Assembly: GCA_021463505.1 (NCBI GenBank) | Contig: JAJTYR010000030.1 | Coordinates: 1 to 40,289 of the forward strand | Direction: 5' to 3' | Source: Burkholderiaceae bacterium | Lineage (GTDB): Bacteria > Pseudomonadota > Gammaproteobacteria > Burkholderiales > Burkholderiaceae_E | DNA length: 40,289 nucleotides | Part shown: positions 1 to 8,145 of the stretch, piece by piece | How positions within the stretch are numbered: position 1 is the stretch's first letter | Layout: every line of letters starts with the position of its first letter | Program-made: the position numbers and the translations under genes | The notes under the pieces: generated by a model | The model's input: only the letters and a program-made list of their open reading frames with translations | Databases searched by the model: none | What the model was told of the DNA's origin: nothing

Positions 1-181
1 GAGTTGATCGCCGGGCGCGGCATCGCGCTCCGGCGCTGATCGCCCCGGATGTTGTGCGCGCGACGAAATCTCCCATTCCTGCGAGCAACGTGCGACGATC
101 GATGGCGCGCTGGCGGAAACCGCCAGCGCGAGACGGTCGATGATCGATCAGGCACGATCGACAGCCGCAGAGGGGGGGCTC

Positions 182-1219
182 ATGGAGTATCTCTTCGACA
201 CCACCCAGGTGCCGCCGGGGAGGCGTTTTGCCCAATGGCGAGCGGCACTCGGCGCCCTGCTCGATATCCAGGCCCGGGACAGCCGCCCGGATGACGAGAC
301 ATTCCATGGCCGGCTGGCGGTGCGCCACATCGATCGCATCCGGCTGACCGAGATCGTCGGAGCGCCGATGGCCCTGTCGGCGGGGCCGAGACTGGCCGAC
401 CCGGAGGTGACGGTGCTGGCGCTGCTCGACGGCCGTGCGACGGTGACGCAGGGCGAGCGTCGGTGCGAGTTGTCGCGTACCGCCATCGCTCTCGTTTCCA
501 ACGACGACCCAATCGAACTCGACTTGCATGCAGCGAGCCACGTCATCGCCTTGAGCACGCCCCAGCGCGAGTTCTACGACCTCTTCCCGCGTGTGCGGCA
601 TTCGCTGCTGACTGCCATTCCAGGCGCTGCCGCTGCGCCCGCATTGTTCATCGAGCATTCCCGCGCGCTTGCGCGCCACGCGATCTCCCTCGATTCCCCG
701 AGCGCCAGGGTGGTCGCGGATTCGATGGTGCATCTGGCCGGTGCGGTCGCGAACTCCGCTCCCGAGAACGGCGCACGATACAGCGCGCGCTCGCAAGCCA
801 GTATCCAGCGGGTCCTGGCGGCAGCGACCCGACACCTGCGCAATCCGGACCTGAACGTGCACCTGATCGCCAGGGCAGTGCACCTGTCGCCGCGTCAGAT
901 CCATCGGCTCTTCCGGACCGAGCCGCTGTCGTTGATGCAATGGGTGCTCATCCGGCGTCTCGAAAACTGCCGGCACGAGTTGCTGCAGCCGGACGCGGAG
1001 ATGCGTCCGATCAGCACGATTGCCTATGAATGGGGCTTCAACGACTCGGCGCACTTCAGTCGCTCGTTCCGCAAGTACTTCGGGGAATCGCCGCGAGAGG
1101 CGCGGCGGCGCAGCACGGCGGTCATCCAGCGGGAGGTGGCCACCTTGCGCAGCGAATCGCCTTTCGATTCGCCCCAGTGTCGCGCCTGTCGCTTCTGGTC
1201 GAGCCGGACGTCGCGGTAA
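182..1219 (+). CDS. AraC-family transcriptional regulator
   Basis: A 345-residue DNA-binding regulator. The last 110 residues or so carry the double helix-turn-helix of the AraC/XylS family: a first helix pair around LIARAVHLSPRQIHRLF and a second around IAYEWGFNDSAHFSRSFRKYF, which is the classic AraC signature. The N-terminal 200 residues resemble the cupin-like ligand-binding half found in AraC_binding_2 proteins. I chose the ATG at 182 because a purine-rich stretch (AGAGGGGGG) lies just upstream; an in-frame ATG at 140 lacks such a site. The gene stands alone and converges on the DksA-like gene. Its target and inducer cannot be read from the sequence. Confidence 0.9.
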   Translation: MEYLFDTTQVPPGRRFAQWRAALGALLDIQARDSRPDDETFHGRLAVRHIDRIRLTEIVGAPMALSAGPRLADPEVTVLALLDGRATVTQGERRCELSRTAIALVSNDDPIELDLHAASHVIALSTPQREFYDLFPRVRHSLLTAIPGAAAAPALFIEHSRALARHAISLDSPSARVVADSMVHLAGAVANSAPENGARYSARSQASIQRVLAAATRHLRNPDLNVHLIARAVHLSPRQIHRLFRTEPLSLMQWVLIRRLENCRHELLQPDAEMRPISTIAYEWGFNDSAHFSRSFRKYFGESPREARRRSTAVIQREVATLRSESPFDSPQCRACRFWSSRTSR

Positions 1220-1281
1220 CGTCCTGCGCTTCGGCCAGGGCCAGCGGGCGCGCCAGCACCGCGCCGGCGTGGTGTGGCCGC

Positions 1282-1668
1282 CTACCGGGCCGCAGCCTTG
1301 CGTTTCTCGTGCTCGCGCTGGCAGCCGATGCAGCGCTTGGCAGTCGGATAGGCGATCAGCCGTTCGTAGGCGATGTCGGCGCCGCAGTCGATGCATTCTC
1401 CGTACTTTCCGGCGGCGATGCGCTGGCGCGCGCCGATGATGTCGCGCACGTCCTGCAGGTTCTGGCGGATGAGCGGGTCGTCCACGGCCGAAAGCTTGAC
1501 GAGCAGTGCGTCGTCCGTGGCCTCTTCGAGGCTTTCGCCCAGCGTGATCCGCTGCCGGTCTTCGTCCATCGCCGAGAACAGCGAGCGGATTTCGCGAAAC
1601 TCCCGGGCCCATCTCTCGTCCATCATCGTCGCGAGGTGGTCGATCTGCTGCTGCTCGAGTCCGGGCAT
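1282..1668 (-). CDS. DksA/TraR-family C4 zinc-finger protein
   Basis: A 128-residue protein of the DksA/TraR family, which binds the RNA polymerase secondary channel or acts as a small stress regulator. A helical, acidic N-terminal half is followed by a four-cysteine zinc finger (CIDCG, 17 residues, CIGCQ) near the C terminus. It is shorter than canonical DksA (about 150 residues) and closer to the short DksA-like proteins. The start at 1668 is fixed by a strong ribosome-binding site, GGAGG nine bases upstream; a longer reading to 1806 has no such site and runs into the divergent gene. It faces away from the universal stress protein gene, so the 137-bp gap must hold both promoters. Whether it answers to ppGpp is unknown. 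Confidence 0.88.
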   Translation of the reverse strand: MPGLEQQQIDHLATMMDERWAREFREIRSLFSAMDEDRQRITLGESLEEATDDALLVKLSAVDDPLIRQNLQDVRDIIGARQRIAAGKYGECIDCGADIAYERLIAYPTAKRCIGCQREHEKRKAAAR

Positions 1669-1805
1669 GTCCGCTTTCCTCCGAATGTCCGTGCCGCGCG
1701 GCCGCGTGGCTGTATGCATGCTAACCTCGGTCCATTCTATCGCGCGGCCGCCGCGGGTGCCCGACTGCCGCGGCCGACGTGGCGGCATCCGGGGCGGGCA
1801 AGGCA

Positions 1806-2225
1806 ATGATCGAACTCCTCGTGCCGGTCGACGGCTCGAAGCCTGCGGAGCGCGCGGTCCGGCACGCGATCAGGCTGGTCGCGGGTGGCCTGAAGGCGCG
1901 GATCCTGCTGCTGAACGTCCAGCCCGAACTGCCGCGAACGCGCTCGCGCGCGGAAAAGCGCAGCGACATGCTGCGGCAACTCGAAGAGGCGGACGAAGCG
2001 ATGCATTCCGCCGCTTCGCTGCTCGAGCGCGCCAGCGTGACCTGGGAGCGCTGCCTGCGTAACGGCGCTGCGGCCGACACGATCCTCGAGCTTGCCCGCG
2101 AGAGGCATTGTGCCGCGATCGTCATGGGTACGCGCGGACTCGGCGCGGTGGCCGGGCTCGTGCTCGGCTCGGTTGCTGCAAAGATCGTCCAGCTCGCTCC
2201 GGTGCCCGTCACGCTGGTGAAGTAG
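1806..2225 (+). CDS. Universal stress protein (UspA family)
   Basis: A 139-residue single-domain Usp protein, predicted cytoplasmic. It begins with the typical strand and loop VPVDGSKPAERAV and ends with the nucleotide-binding signature G-2x-G-9x-G-S (GTRG then GS nine residues later), so it should belong to the ATP-binding class. The stop codon is seven bases before the GTG of the acetyltransferase gene, so the two are almost certainly co-transcribed. Usp genes beside Pat-type acetyltransferases suggest that the stress protein and acetyl-CoA-dependent regulation are linked, but that link is inference. An earlier in-frame start at 1779 is possible but would add nine residues without family similarity. 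Confidence 0.92.
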   Translation: MIELLVPVDGSKPAERAVRHAIRLVAGGLKARILLLNVQPELPRTRSRAEKRSDMLRQLEEADEAMHSAASLLERASVTWERCLRNGAAADTILELARERHCAAIVMGTRGLGAVAGLVLGSVAAKIVQLAPVPVTLVK

Positions 2226-2232
2226 CGCCAGC

Positions 2233-4689
2233 GTGACGATTCGCAACCTCGATTTCCTGCTGCGACCGCGATCGGTCGCGGTGATCGGCGCCTCCGACCG
2301 CGCGCGCAGCGTCGGCGCCGCGCTGATGCGCAACCTGCTGCGAGGCGGGTTTCGCGGCGCGGTGTGGCCGGTGAACCCCAGACGCGCGTCGGTTGCAGGT
2401 CTGCGGGCGTTTCCCGACGTGACCGGGCTGCCCGAGGCGCCCGACCTCGCGATTCTCGCTTCACCCGCGGCCACCTTGTCGGACATCGTTCGCGCGCTCG
2501 GCGAGCGCGGTACGCGCGCGGCGGTGGTGGTCACCAGCGTCCCGCAACGGCCGCAGGATGCCGCTGCGCTGCGTCGATCGCTGCTGGATGCGGCCCGGCC
2601 GCACTCGCTGCGCATCCTCGGTCCCGGCAGCATGGGTCTGGTCGTTCCGTCGCTCGGGCTCGACGCGAGTTTCGCGGCCGCGCCGGCGCAGTGCGGCGGC
2701 ATCGCGTTCGTCTCGCAATCGGGCGCGCTGACCTCGGCGGCGCTCGACCGGGCCGCCTCGCGAAACATCGGTTTCTCCTGCGTCGCCTCGGTCGGCGAGG
2801 CGATCGACGTCGACGCCGCCGACATCATCGATTACCTGGGCAGCGACCCGGCGACGCGCGCCGTGCTGCTCTATCTCGAGTCGGTGCAGAACGGACGCAA
2901 GTTCCTGTCGGCGGCGCGCGCGGCTTCGCGCGGCAAGCCGGTGATCGTCCTGAAGTCGGGGCGCACCCGCGCCGGTGCACAGGCCGCGATGCGGCACACC
3001 GGCAGCGATCCCGGTGACGACGCGGTATTCGACGCAGTGGTGCGCAGGGCGGGCATGCTGCGGGTGGACACGGTTGCCGATCTGTTCGCCGTGGCGGAGA
3101 CGCTGACGCGGGCGCGCTCGCTCGAAGGAGAGAGACTCACGATCCTGACCAATGCGGGCGGCCCCGGGGTCATTGCCACCGATGCGCTTGCAGGAGCCGG
3201 TGGTGAACTCGCGGTGCTCGATGCGCCGACCCGCGCGCGCCTGCGCACACTGCTGCCGGAATCGTCGATGCCGGTCAACCCGGTGGACCTGGGCAGCGAC
3301 GCCGATGCGCGTCGCTATGGCGCGAGCCTGCAGGCGTTGCTGGAGGCTCCCCGGCGCGACAGCACGCTGGTGATTCACGCGCCGAGCGGGGCGGCGGACG
3401 CACGTGAAGTCGCCGAGGCCTGCGCGCGCGCGGCGGGCGATCGCGCGCACAACCTGCTGGCCTGCTGGATGGGTGGCGACGGCGCCTTCGGCGCGGCGCA
3501 GCCGCTGCGCGATGCCGGCATCGCGGTGTACGAGACGCCCGAGGCCGCGGTGCAGGCGTTCCTGCACACGGTGGAACATCGCCGCAACCAGGAGACCCTG
3601 CGGCAGGCGCCGCCGTCGATCATGGCCGACTTCGTGCCCGACGAGGCAACGGCGCGCCGGCTGCTGCGGCAGGCGCTGTCGCAGGGGCGCGGGCAGGCGA
3701 CGGCCGAGGAAACGCGCGCGCTGCTCGGCGCCTACGGCATTGCGCTCGGAGTGCCGCCCGGTGAAGGCGCAGATGGTGCCCGCGGGCGCGCGCACGGGCG
3801 GCGCAGTCGCGCGCTCGAACTGACGCTGCGCGTGGCGCCCGATCCGGTGTTCGGCCTGTTCGTGAGGCTGGACAGGGCCGATGCGGTGGGACGAGGCGCC
3901 GCTGCAGTCGGGTTGCTGCCGCTGGACCATTCGCTGGCTGCCGATACGATCGCGCGCGCTGGTCTGGCCGACCGCGATGTGCTCGTGCTGATGCTGGCGC
4001 GGGTGTCGCAACTCGTCGTCGATCACGAGGCGCTGCGCGAACTCGAAATCGACCTGCAACTCGTCGACGAAGCAGGCGCGGTGGCGCTCGACGCGCGGGC
4101 GCGATTCGCGCCTGCGTCGGCATGGGGCGGCGAGCGTCTCGCGATCCGTCCATATCCGAAGGAACTCGAGCAGACGATCGAGCTCGACGGTCGGCCGATG
4201 CTGCTGCGCCCGATCAAGCCCGAAGACGCGAGTGCCTACGCGCGCTTCATCCAGGCCACGCAGGCGCCGGACTTCCGGCTGCGCTTCTTCACGCTGGTGC
4301 GCAGCCTGCCCGCTCGCGACCTCGCCCGGCACACGCAGATCGATTACCACCGCGAGATGGCCTTCGTGGCGACGGCGCCGGATGGGCCCGACGCGGGCGA
4401 GATCGCCGGCGAAGTGCGCGCCTTCGTCTACCCGGGCGGGACGACGGCGGAGTTCGCGATCCTGGTGCGCAGCGACGCCAAGCGCCGTGGCCTGGGGCGC
4501 GCGCTGCTCTCGAAGATGATCGACTACTGCACGACGAGCGGGCTGGCCGAACTGATCGGCCAGATCCTGCCGGAGAACGAGGCGATGATCGCGCTGGCCC
4601 GCCGCTGCGGCATGCAGGTCGAAGTCGCGCCGGGCGCGAGCGTGGCGGTCGCGCACCTCGACCTGCGGTCCGCAGGGCCGCAGACGTAG
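2233..4689 (+). CDS. Pat-like GNAT protein acetyltransferase with acyl-CoA synthetase-type N-terminal region
   Basis: An 818-residue multidomain protein similar in layout to bacterial Pat (YfiQ), the lysine acetyltransferase that inactivates acetyl-CoA synthetase. Visible domains in order: a CoA-binding Rossmann fold (residues 1-130, SVAVIGASDR near the start), a succinyl-CoA-ligase-like region (about 150-460), a reduced ATP-grasp region (about 465-640), and a C-terminal GNAT domain (about 650-810) with the acetyl-CoA loop region RSDAKRRGLGRALL. Pat from E. coli is about 886 residues. The shortfall falls in the ATP-grasp part, which jumps from the LLGAYGI helix almost directly to DPVFGLF and lacks the usual VALK/HKSDVGG nucleotide-binding segment. 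It therefore cannot be an ADP-forming CoA ligase; acetyl transfer is the likely role. The GTG start lies seven bases after the Usp stop. Confidence 0.87.
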   Translation: MTIRNLDFLLRPRSVAVIGASDRARSVGAALMRNLLRGGFRGAVWPVNPRRASVAGLRAFPDVTGLPEAPDLAILASPAATLSDIVRALGERGTRAAVVVTSVPQRPQDAAALRRSLLDAARPHSLRILGPGSMGLVVPSLGLDASFAAAPAQCGGIAFVSQSGALTSAALDRAASRNIGFSCVASVGEAIDVDAADIIDYLGSDPATRAVLLYLESVQNGRKFLSAARAASRGKPVIVLKSGRTRAGAQAAMRHTGSDPGDDAVFDAVVRRAGMLRVDTVADLFAVAETLTRARSLEGERLTILTNAGGPGVIATDALAGAGGELAVLDAPTRARLRTLLPESSMPVNPVDLGSDADARRYGASLQALLEAPRRDSTLVIHAPSGAADAREVAEACARAAGDRAHNLLACWMGGDGAFGAAQPLRDAGIAVYETPEAAVQAFLHTVEHRRNQETLRQAPPSIMADFVPDEATARRLLRQALSQGRGQATAEETRALLGAYGIALGVPPGEGADGARGRAHGRRSRALELTLRVAPDPVFGLFVRLDRADAVGRGAAAVGLLPLDHSLAADTIARAGLADRDVLVLMLARVSQLVVDHEALRELEIDLQLVDEAGAVALDARARFAPASAWGGERLAIRPYPKELEQTIELDGRPMLLRPIKPEDASAYARFIQATQAPDFRLRFFTLVRSLPARDLARHTQIDYHREMAFVATAPDGPDAGEIAGEVRAFVYPGGTTAEFAILVRSDAKRRGLGRALLSKMIDYCTTSGLAELIGQILPENEAMIALARRCGMQVEVAPGASVAVAHLDLRSAGPQT

Positions 4690-4730
4690 CGGCAGCGCTC
4701 GCGTGATGAACGGCGCGATCGTGCGTGACG

Positions 4731-5189
4731 TCAGGCGCCGGTGCGCGGAGCGGTTGCCGCGGCGGGCTGCGCGGCTGCCGCCACCAGTCCGTACCGCGAC
4801 ATCACTTCCAGCAACTTCGCCCGGTCTGGCGGCCCTCCGGCATTGACCACCTCTGCGACATCGCGGAAGTACTGCGCCCCGATGTCCGGCGTCAGCACGA
4901 CCAGCGCGCGCGCTGTCTGCGTCCCGGTGTTCCTGAAGGCGTGCACCGAGCCGCGCGGGGTCGACATCCATTGGCCGGGTGCCAGCTCACGCGACTCGCC
5001 GTCGACCGAATAGCCGATCGAGCCCTCCACGACGTAGAAGAACTCCTCGTTGTGGCTGTGGCTGTGCGGCGGGGGGACGCTGGCGCCCGGCGGCACGATG
5101 AGTTCGAACACGCCCAGGCCACCGCTCTTCGAGCCGTCGACCAGGTACCGGATTTCCATCTGGCCCACCTTGATCACGTCGCTGCTCAT
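4731..5189 (-). CDS. Small cupin-domain protein
   Basis: A 152-residue single-domain cupin. The first metal-binding motif is seen as PPHSHSHNEEFFYVVEG (His-x-His followed by Glu) and the second as PRGSVHAFRNTG. The fold and length match small cupins that act as sensors, isomerases or dioxygenases; the substrate cannot be assigned. The C terminus ends in an Ala-rich tail. The start at 5189 has an AAGGAG site six bases upstream. The gene converges on the acetyltransferase gene and is preceded by a palindrome (5219-5237) that could be its operator. No enzymatic partner lies next to it. Confidence 0.85.
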   Translation of the reverse strand: MSSDVIKVGQMEIRYLVDGSKSGGLGVFELIVPPGASVPPPHSHSHNEEFFYVVEGSIGYSVDGESRELAPGQWMSTPRGSVHAFRNTGTQTARALVVLTPDIGAQYFRDVAEVVNAGGPPDRAKLLEVMSRYGLVAAAAQPAAATAPRTGA

Positions 5190-5218
5190 CTCGGGCTCCT
5201 TGGCGAGGGGTTTACGGC

Positions 5219-5237
5219 GACAATCTATACCGTTGTC
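5219..5237 (-). promoter_or_regulatory. Palindromic operator-like site upstream of the cupin gene
   Basis: GACAA and TTGTC arms flank a nine-base AT-leaning centre, 30 bases upstream of the cupin start. On the minus strand a perfect -35-like TTGACA (5239-5234) overlaps one arm. A TATAGA lies only four bases beyond it, too close to be its -10 partner. A TetR- or LysR-type repressor site is plausible, but no regulator gene is adjacent. Confidence 0.4.
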
Positions 5238-5313
5238 AAGGCCGGATAAATGGCGTCGCATTCGACCTGCCGTTGCCAGAGCGATGCAGAGGCAAGACAG
5301 GTGGGCCGGTCCC

Positions 5314-5559
5314 ATGTGGAAGCAAATCGCGCAGCACTGGTGGTCGATCACTCGCGAAGCCGTCAAGCTCTGGCTCGACAGCAATGCCTTCAGCCACGCC
5401 GGGGCTGCTGTCCACGCTGCTCGGCCGTATCGCAACAACTTCTTCGCGCTCGCGAGGAATCGCCTGCTGTCGCTGACGGTCGTGCTGGCGATCGGCTTCG
5501 CGCTGCTGGTGTCGGCGGTGGGCGCGCCGTGGTGCCGCGGAACACGGCGGTGCTCGTGA
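5314..5559 (+). pseudogene. YihY/BrkB-family inner-membrane protein remnant with internal deletion
   Basis: An 81-codon reading frame. Its first 33 residues (WWSITREAVKLWLDSNAFSH and following AGA) look like the start of YihY/BrkB membrane proteins. Its next recognisable part (RNRLLSLTVVLAIGFALLVS) matches the family's RLLSFxLVLxIGFLLLVS transmembrane segment, which normally lies about 100 residues further on. The intervening two transmembrane helices, and everything after this helix, are missing; the frame ends in an unrelated Arg/Cys-rich tail. Intact family members are about 290-450 residues. I read this as a decayed gene with one internal deletion and a lost 3' end. The family match is from memory of the motif and was not searched. 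Confidence 0.65.
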
Positions 5560-5696
5560 AGCGCGAACGGGTCACCGATTCGCCGGCCTGACCAGCGGTC
5601 TCTCTTCGTTCGCCGCATTTCAGTCTCGTTTCACCTTCCTGCGCGAAGAATGCGGGCAACGGGCTCACACGCCCCTTGCCATTCGGAGCGCAGACG

Positions 5697-6119
5697 ATGT
5701 CGCGCAGTTTGTCTTTTCGCTTCCACCGGGGATCGGTTGCCGTCGTCGTCGCCACGCTGCTCGTCGCGGCTGGCGCGCAGGCCGCCGACACCACCGCGGC
5801 ACGGCAGCTCGGGCGCTTCAGCACCGCCTCCGGCGCGCCCGGCGACGCGGAACGCGGTCGCCTCTTCTTTACCAGCCGGCACGGCGGTGAATGGTCGTGT
5901 GCGTCGTGCCACCACGATGCGCCGCTCACCGCCGGCAAGCACGCGAAGACCGGCAAGGCGATCGACCCGATCGCACCGGCGGCGAACGCGGCGGCCTTTA
6001 CCGACACGGCGCGTGTCGACAAGTGGTTTCGCCGCAACTGCAAGGACGTGCTCGGGCGCGAGTGCAGCGCGCGCGAGAAGGCCGACGTGCTCGCGTACCT
6101 GCTCGGGCTCGGACGCTGA
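5697..6119 (+). CDS. shp: SHP-type monoheme cytochrome c (DUF1924)
   Basis: A 140-residue secreted cytochrome of the sphaeroides-heme-protein (SHP) type. A signal peptide covers about residues 1-30 (hydrophobic VAVVVATLLVAAGAQA, cleavage near AQA-AD). The single heme site CASCH is at residues 68-72. The DUF1924-like end FRRNCKDVLGREC holds Asn114, a candidate for the unusual Asn axial ligand known in SHP, and two cysteines (115, 123) that could form the extra disulfide. SHP binds oxygen and NO in its reduced form. The start at 5697 has GGAG upstream; a TTG at 5676 is less likely. It is the first gene of a three-gene cytochrome operon. Confidence 0.85.
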   Translation: MSRSLSFRFHRGSVAVVVATLLVAAGAQAADTTAARQLGRFSTASGAPGDAERGRLFFTSRHGGEWSCASCHHDAPLTAGKHAKTGKAIDPIAPAANAAAFTDTARVDKWFRRNCKDVLGRECSAREKADVLAYLLGLGR

Positions 6120-6137
6120 CGGTCGGCGCACTTCGGG

Positions 6138-6662
6138 ATGCCTGCGATGAATACCTCGTTTCGCGATCGTCTTTCACGATTCCTCACCGTGGTCGGCCTT
6201 TGCGCCGCCGTCGCCGCGCATGCCGGCGAGCGCAGGGCGATACCGGCCGACGTGCCCGACGCCTACCTGCAGGAATGCGCGTCGTGCCACACCGCATATG
6301 CACCGGGCGCGCTTCCGGCGGCATCGTGGCGGCGGATCATGAGCCGGCTCGACAACCACTACGGAACCGACGCCGCGCTCGATGCGGCCACGGCCGACCG
6401 AATCGGCACGTGGCTGCAGCGACATGCCGGCACCTGGAAACGCGCGGGCGAGGAGCCTCCGCAGGACCGGATCACGCGTTCACGCTGGTTCGAGCGCAAG
6501 CACCGGAAAGTGGATGCGCCCGTCTGGCGCCACGACAGCGTGAAGAGCGCCGCGAACTGCGGGGCGTGCCACCCCGGCGCCGACCGCGGCCGTTTCGACG
6601 ACGACGACCTGCGGTTCCCGGCGGGTCTGGACACGCGCCATCGGCGCGCCTGGAACGACTGA
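6138..6662 (+). CDS. Periplasmic diheme cytochrome c (DHC type)
   Basis: A 174-residue secreted protein with two c-type heme sites, CASCH at residues 47-51 and CGACH at 141-145. An N-terminal signal peptide (hydrophobic LTVVGLCAAVAAHA, cleavage near AHA-GE) sends it to the periplasm. Heme spacing and the SRLDNHYG and DxxKSAANCGACH segments match the DHC family, the known electron donor to SHP. Translation could also begin at the ATG at 6147. It sits 18 bases after shp and 13 before the b-type cytochrome gene, so the three are very likely one transcript passing electrons from the membrane cytochrome to DHC to SHP. Confidence 0.87.
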   Translation: MPAMNTSFRDRLSRFLTVVGLCAAVAAHAGERRAIPADVPDAYLQECASCHTAYAPGALPAASWRRIMSRLDNHYGTDAALDAATADRIGTWLQRHAGTWKRAGEEPPQDRITRSRWFERKHRKVDAPVWRHDSVKSAANCGACHPGADRGRFDDDDLRFPAGLDTRHRRAWND

Positions 6663-6675
6663 AGCGAGCAACGAC

Positions 6676-7344
6676 ATGCAATCCGTATCGACTCTTCCGC
6701 GCGCCGTCGGATCGGCGCAGATTCCATCGGCCGGCCGCCGTGTGGTCGACGCGCCCACGCGCGCGTTCCACTGGCTGTTCGCGGCGAGCTTTCTCGGGGC
6801 GTTCGTCACCGGCGACAGCGAAACCTGGCGCCCGGTGCACGTCGCACTCGGCTACCTGATGGCCGGGCTGCTCGGGTTCAGGCTGCTCTACGGACTCGCC
6901 GGCCCGCGCCCTGCGCGCCTGGCGCCGTTGTGGCGCAAGCTGACCGGCTTGCCGGGGTGGCTGCGGTCGGTGCGCCACGGACGCTGGCTCTCCGACGTCG
7001 ACTGGCGGCACGGCGAGAACCTGCTGATCGCGCTGATGATCGCGGCGATGCTCGTCGCGGTGGTGCCGCTCGTGCTGAGCGGCTTCGTGGTCTACCAGGA
7101 GTGGGGCGGCGACTGGCTCGAGGAGGTCCACGAGTTCTTCGGTAACGCGTTCCTCGCGCTCATCGGCGCGCACGTCGCCGCGCTCGTCGGCTCGAGCGTG
7201 CTGCGCCGGAGGAACCGCGTGGTGCCGATGATCACCGGGCGTGCCAGCGGCTCGGGCCCGGACCTGGTGCGCAGCAACCGGACCTGGCTCGCGGCGCTCC
7301 TGTGGCTCGCGTCGATCGGCTTCGTTGCGTGGCAGTTGCTCTGA
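6676..7344 (+). CDS. Cytochrome b561-type membrane protein
   Basis: A 222-residue integral membrane protein with four to five hydrophobic helices and histidines placed as in Ni/Fe-hydrogenase-type b561 cytochromes: TRAFHWLF in helix 1, VHVALGY in helix 2, EVHEFFG before helix 4 and IGAHVAALV within it. These should hold two b-type hemes. It most likely oxidises the quinol pool and feeds the DHC and SHP cytochromes encoded just upstream. The C-terminal helix ends at the stop. The gene is followed by a strong hairpin and a convergent gene, which closes the operon. Confidence 0.88.
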   Translation: MQSVSTLPRAVGSAQIPSAGRRVVDAPTRAFHWLFAASFLGAFVTGDSETWRPVHVALGYLMAGLLGFRLLYGLAGPRPARLAPLWRKLTGLPGWLRSVRHGRWLSDVDWRHGENLLIALMIAAMLVAVVPLVLSGFVVYQEWGGDWLEEVHEFFGNAFLALIGAHVAALVGSSVLRRRNRVVPMITGRASGSGPDLVRSNRTWLAALLWLASIGFVAWQLL

Positions 7345-7351
7345 CGCGCCG

Positions 7352-7381
7352 CGGCCCGCGCCGCCCACTGCGCGCGGGCCG
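7352..7381. terminator. Hairpin between convergent genes
   Basis: A perfect 10-bp inverted repeat (CGGCCCGCGC and GCGCGGGCCG) with a 10-base loop lies exactly between the stop of the b561 gene and the stop of the convergent glutathione transferase gene. There is no T-run on either side, so it is either a weak intrinsic terminator or an mRNA 3'-end stabiliser acting in both directions. Confidence 0.5.
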
Positions 7382-8095
7382 TCAGGACGGAATCGTCAGG
7401 CCTCGCGCCACTGCCGGCCGCTCGACGAAGGCCGCGAGCGTGCGCGCCACTTCAGGAAAGTCGCGGAAGCCGACCAGGTCGCCCGCTTCGTAAAAGCCGA
7501 TCAGGTTGCGCACCCACGGGAAGATCGCGATGTCGGCGATCGTATAGGCGTCGCCCATGATCCACTTGCGACCGGCGAGGCGCTGCTCGAGTACCTTCAG
7601 CAGGCGCTTCGATTCGGCGACGTAGCGGTCGCGCGGGCGCTTGTCCTCGAAGTCCTTGCCGGCGAACTTCGTGAAGAAGCCCACCTGGCCGAACATCGGG
7701 CCGATGCCACCCATCTGGAACATCAGCCACTGCAGCGTCTCGTAGCGCTCCGCGGGGTCGGCCGGCATGAACGATTCGCGCCCTTCGCGCGCGCGCTTGT
7801 CCGACAGGTAGATCAGGATCGCCCCCGATTCGAACAGGCCGAACGGCTTGCCGCTGGGCCCGTCGGGATCGATGATCGCCGGGATCTTGTTGTTCGGGTT
7901 CAGCGACAGGAACTCGGGCGACAGCTGCTCGTTGTCCTGGAAGCTGACCCGGTGCGGCTCGTACGGCAGGCCGGTCTCCTCGAGCATGATCGAGACCTTG
8001 ACGCCGTTCGGCGTCGGCAGCGAATAGAGCTGGATGCGATCGGGGTACTTCGCCGGCCACTTCTTCGTGATCGGGAACGCGGAGAGATCGGACAT
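7382..8095 (-). CDS. Glutathione S-transferase family protein (YfcG/YghU-like)
   Basis: A 237-residue cytosolic GST. The thioredoxin-like N-terminal domain carries the glutathione-site elements LPTPNGVKVSIMLEE, NPNNKIPAI and FESGAILIYL; the helical C-terminal domain includes DAYTIADIAIFPWVR. The TPNGxK pattern and the NKIPA/ESGAI pair are those of the nu-class YfcG/YghU disulfide-bond oxidoreductases, which use glutathione for disulfide reduction. Length is slightly above the YfcG norm of about 215 because of an N-terminal lead (FPITKKWPAKYPDRIQ), as in YghU. It heads a minus-strand row but has a 50-base gap to the DUF937-like gene upstream of it. Confidence 0.92.
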   Translation of the reverse strand: MSDLSAFPITKKWPAKYPDRIQLYSLPTPNGVKVSIMLEETGLPYEPHRVSFQDNEQLSPEFLSLNPNNKIPAIIDPDGPSGKPFGLFESGAILIYLSDKRAREGRESFMPADPAERYETLQWLMFQMGGIGPMFGQVGFFTKFAGKDFEDKRPRDRYVAESKRLLKVLEQRLAGRKWIMGDAYTIADIAIFPWVRNLIGFYEAGDLVGFRDFPEVARTLAAFVERPAVARGLTIPS

Positions 8096-8145
8096 GGTTC
8101 GAAGGTTTGCCTCGAGGGTGGAACCGGCAGCTCGGCGCGGGGCGC

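Noticed and set aside
1-39. Possible C-terminal end of an upstream plus-strand gene (ELIAGRGIALRR then stop).
   Set aside because: Twelve codons are too few to assign to any family, and the frame could be open by chance in GC-rich DNA.
2461-4971. An 836-codon minus-strand open frame opposite the acetyltransferase gene.
   Set aside because: It runs antisense through a well-conserved multidomain protein and has low-complexity Arg/Ala/Gly composition.
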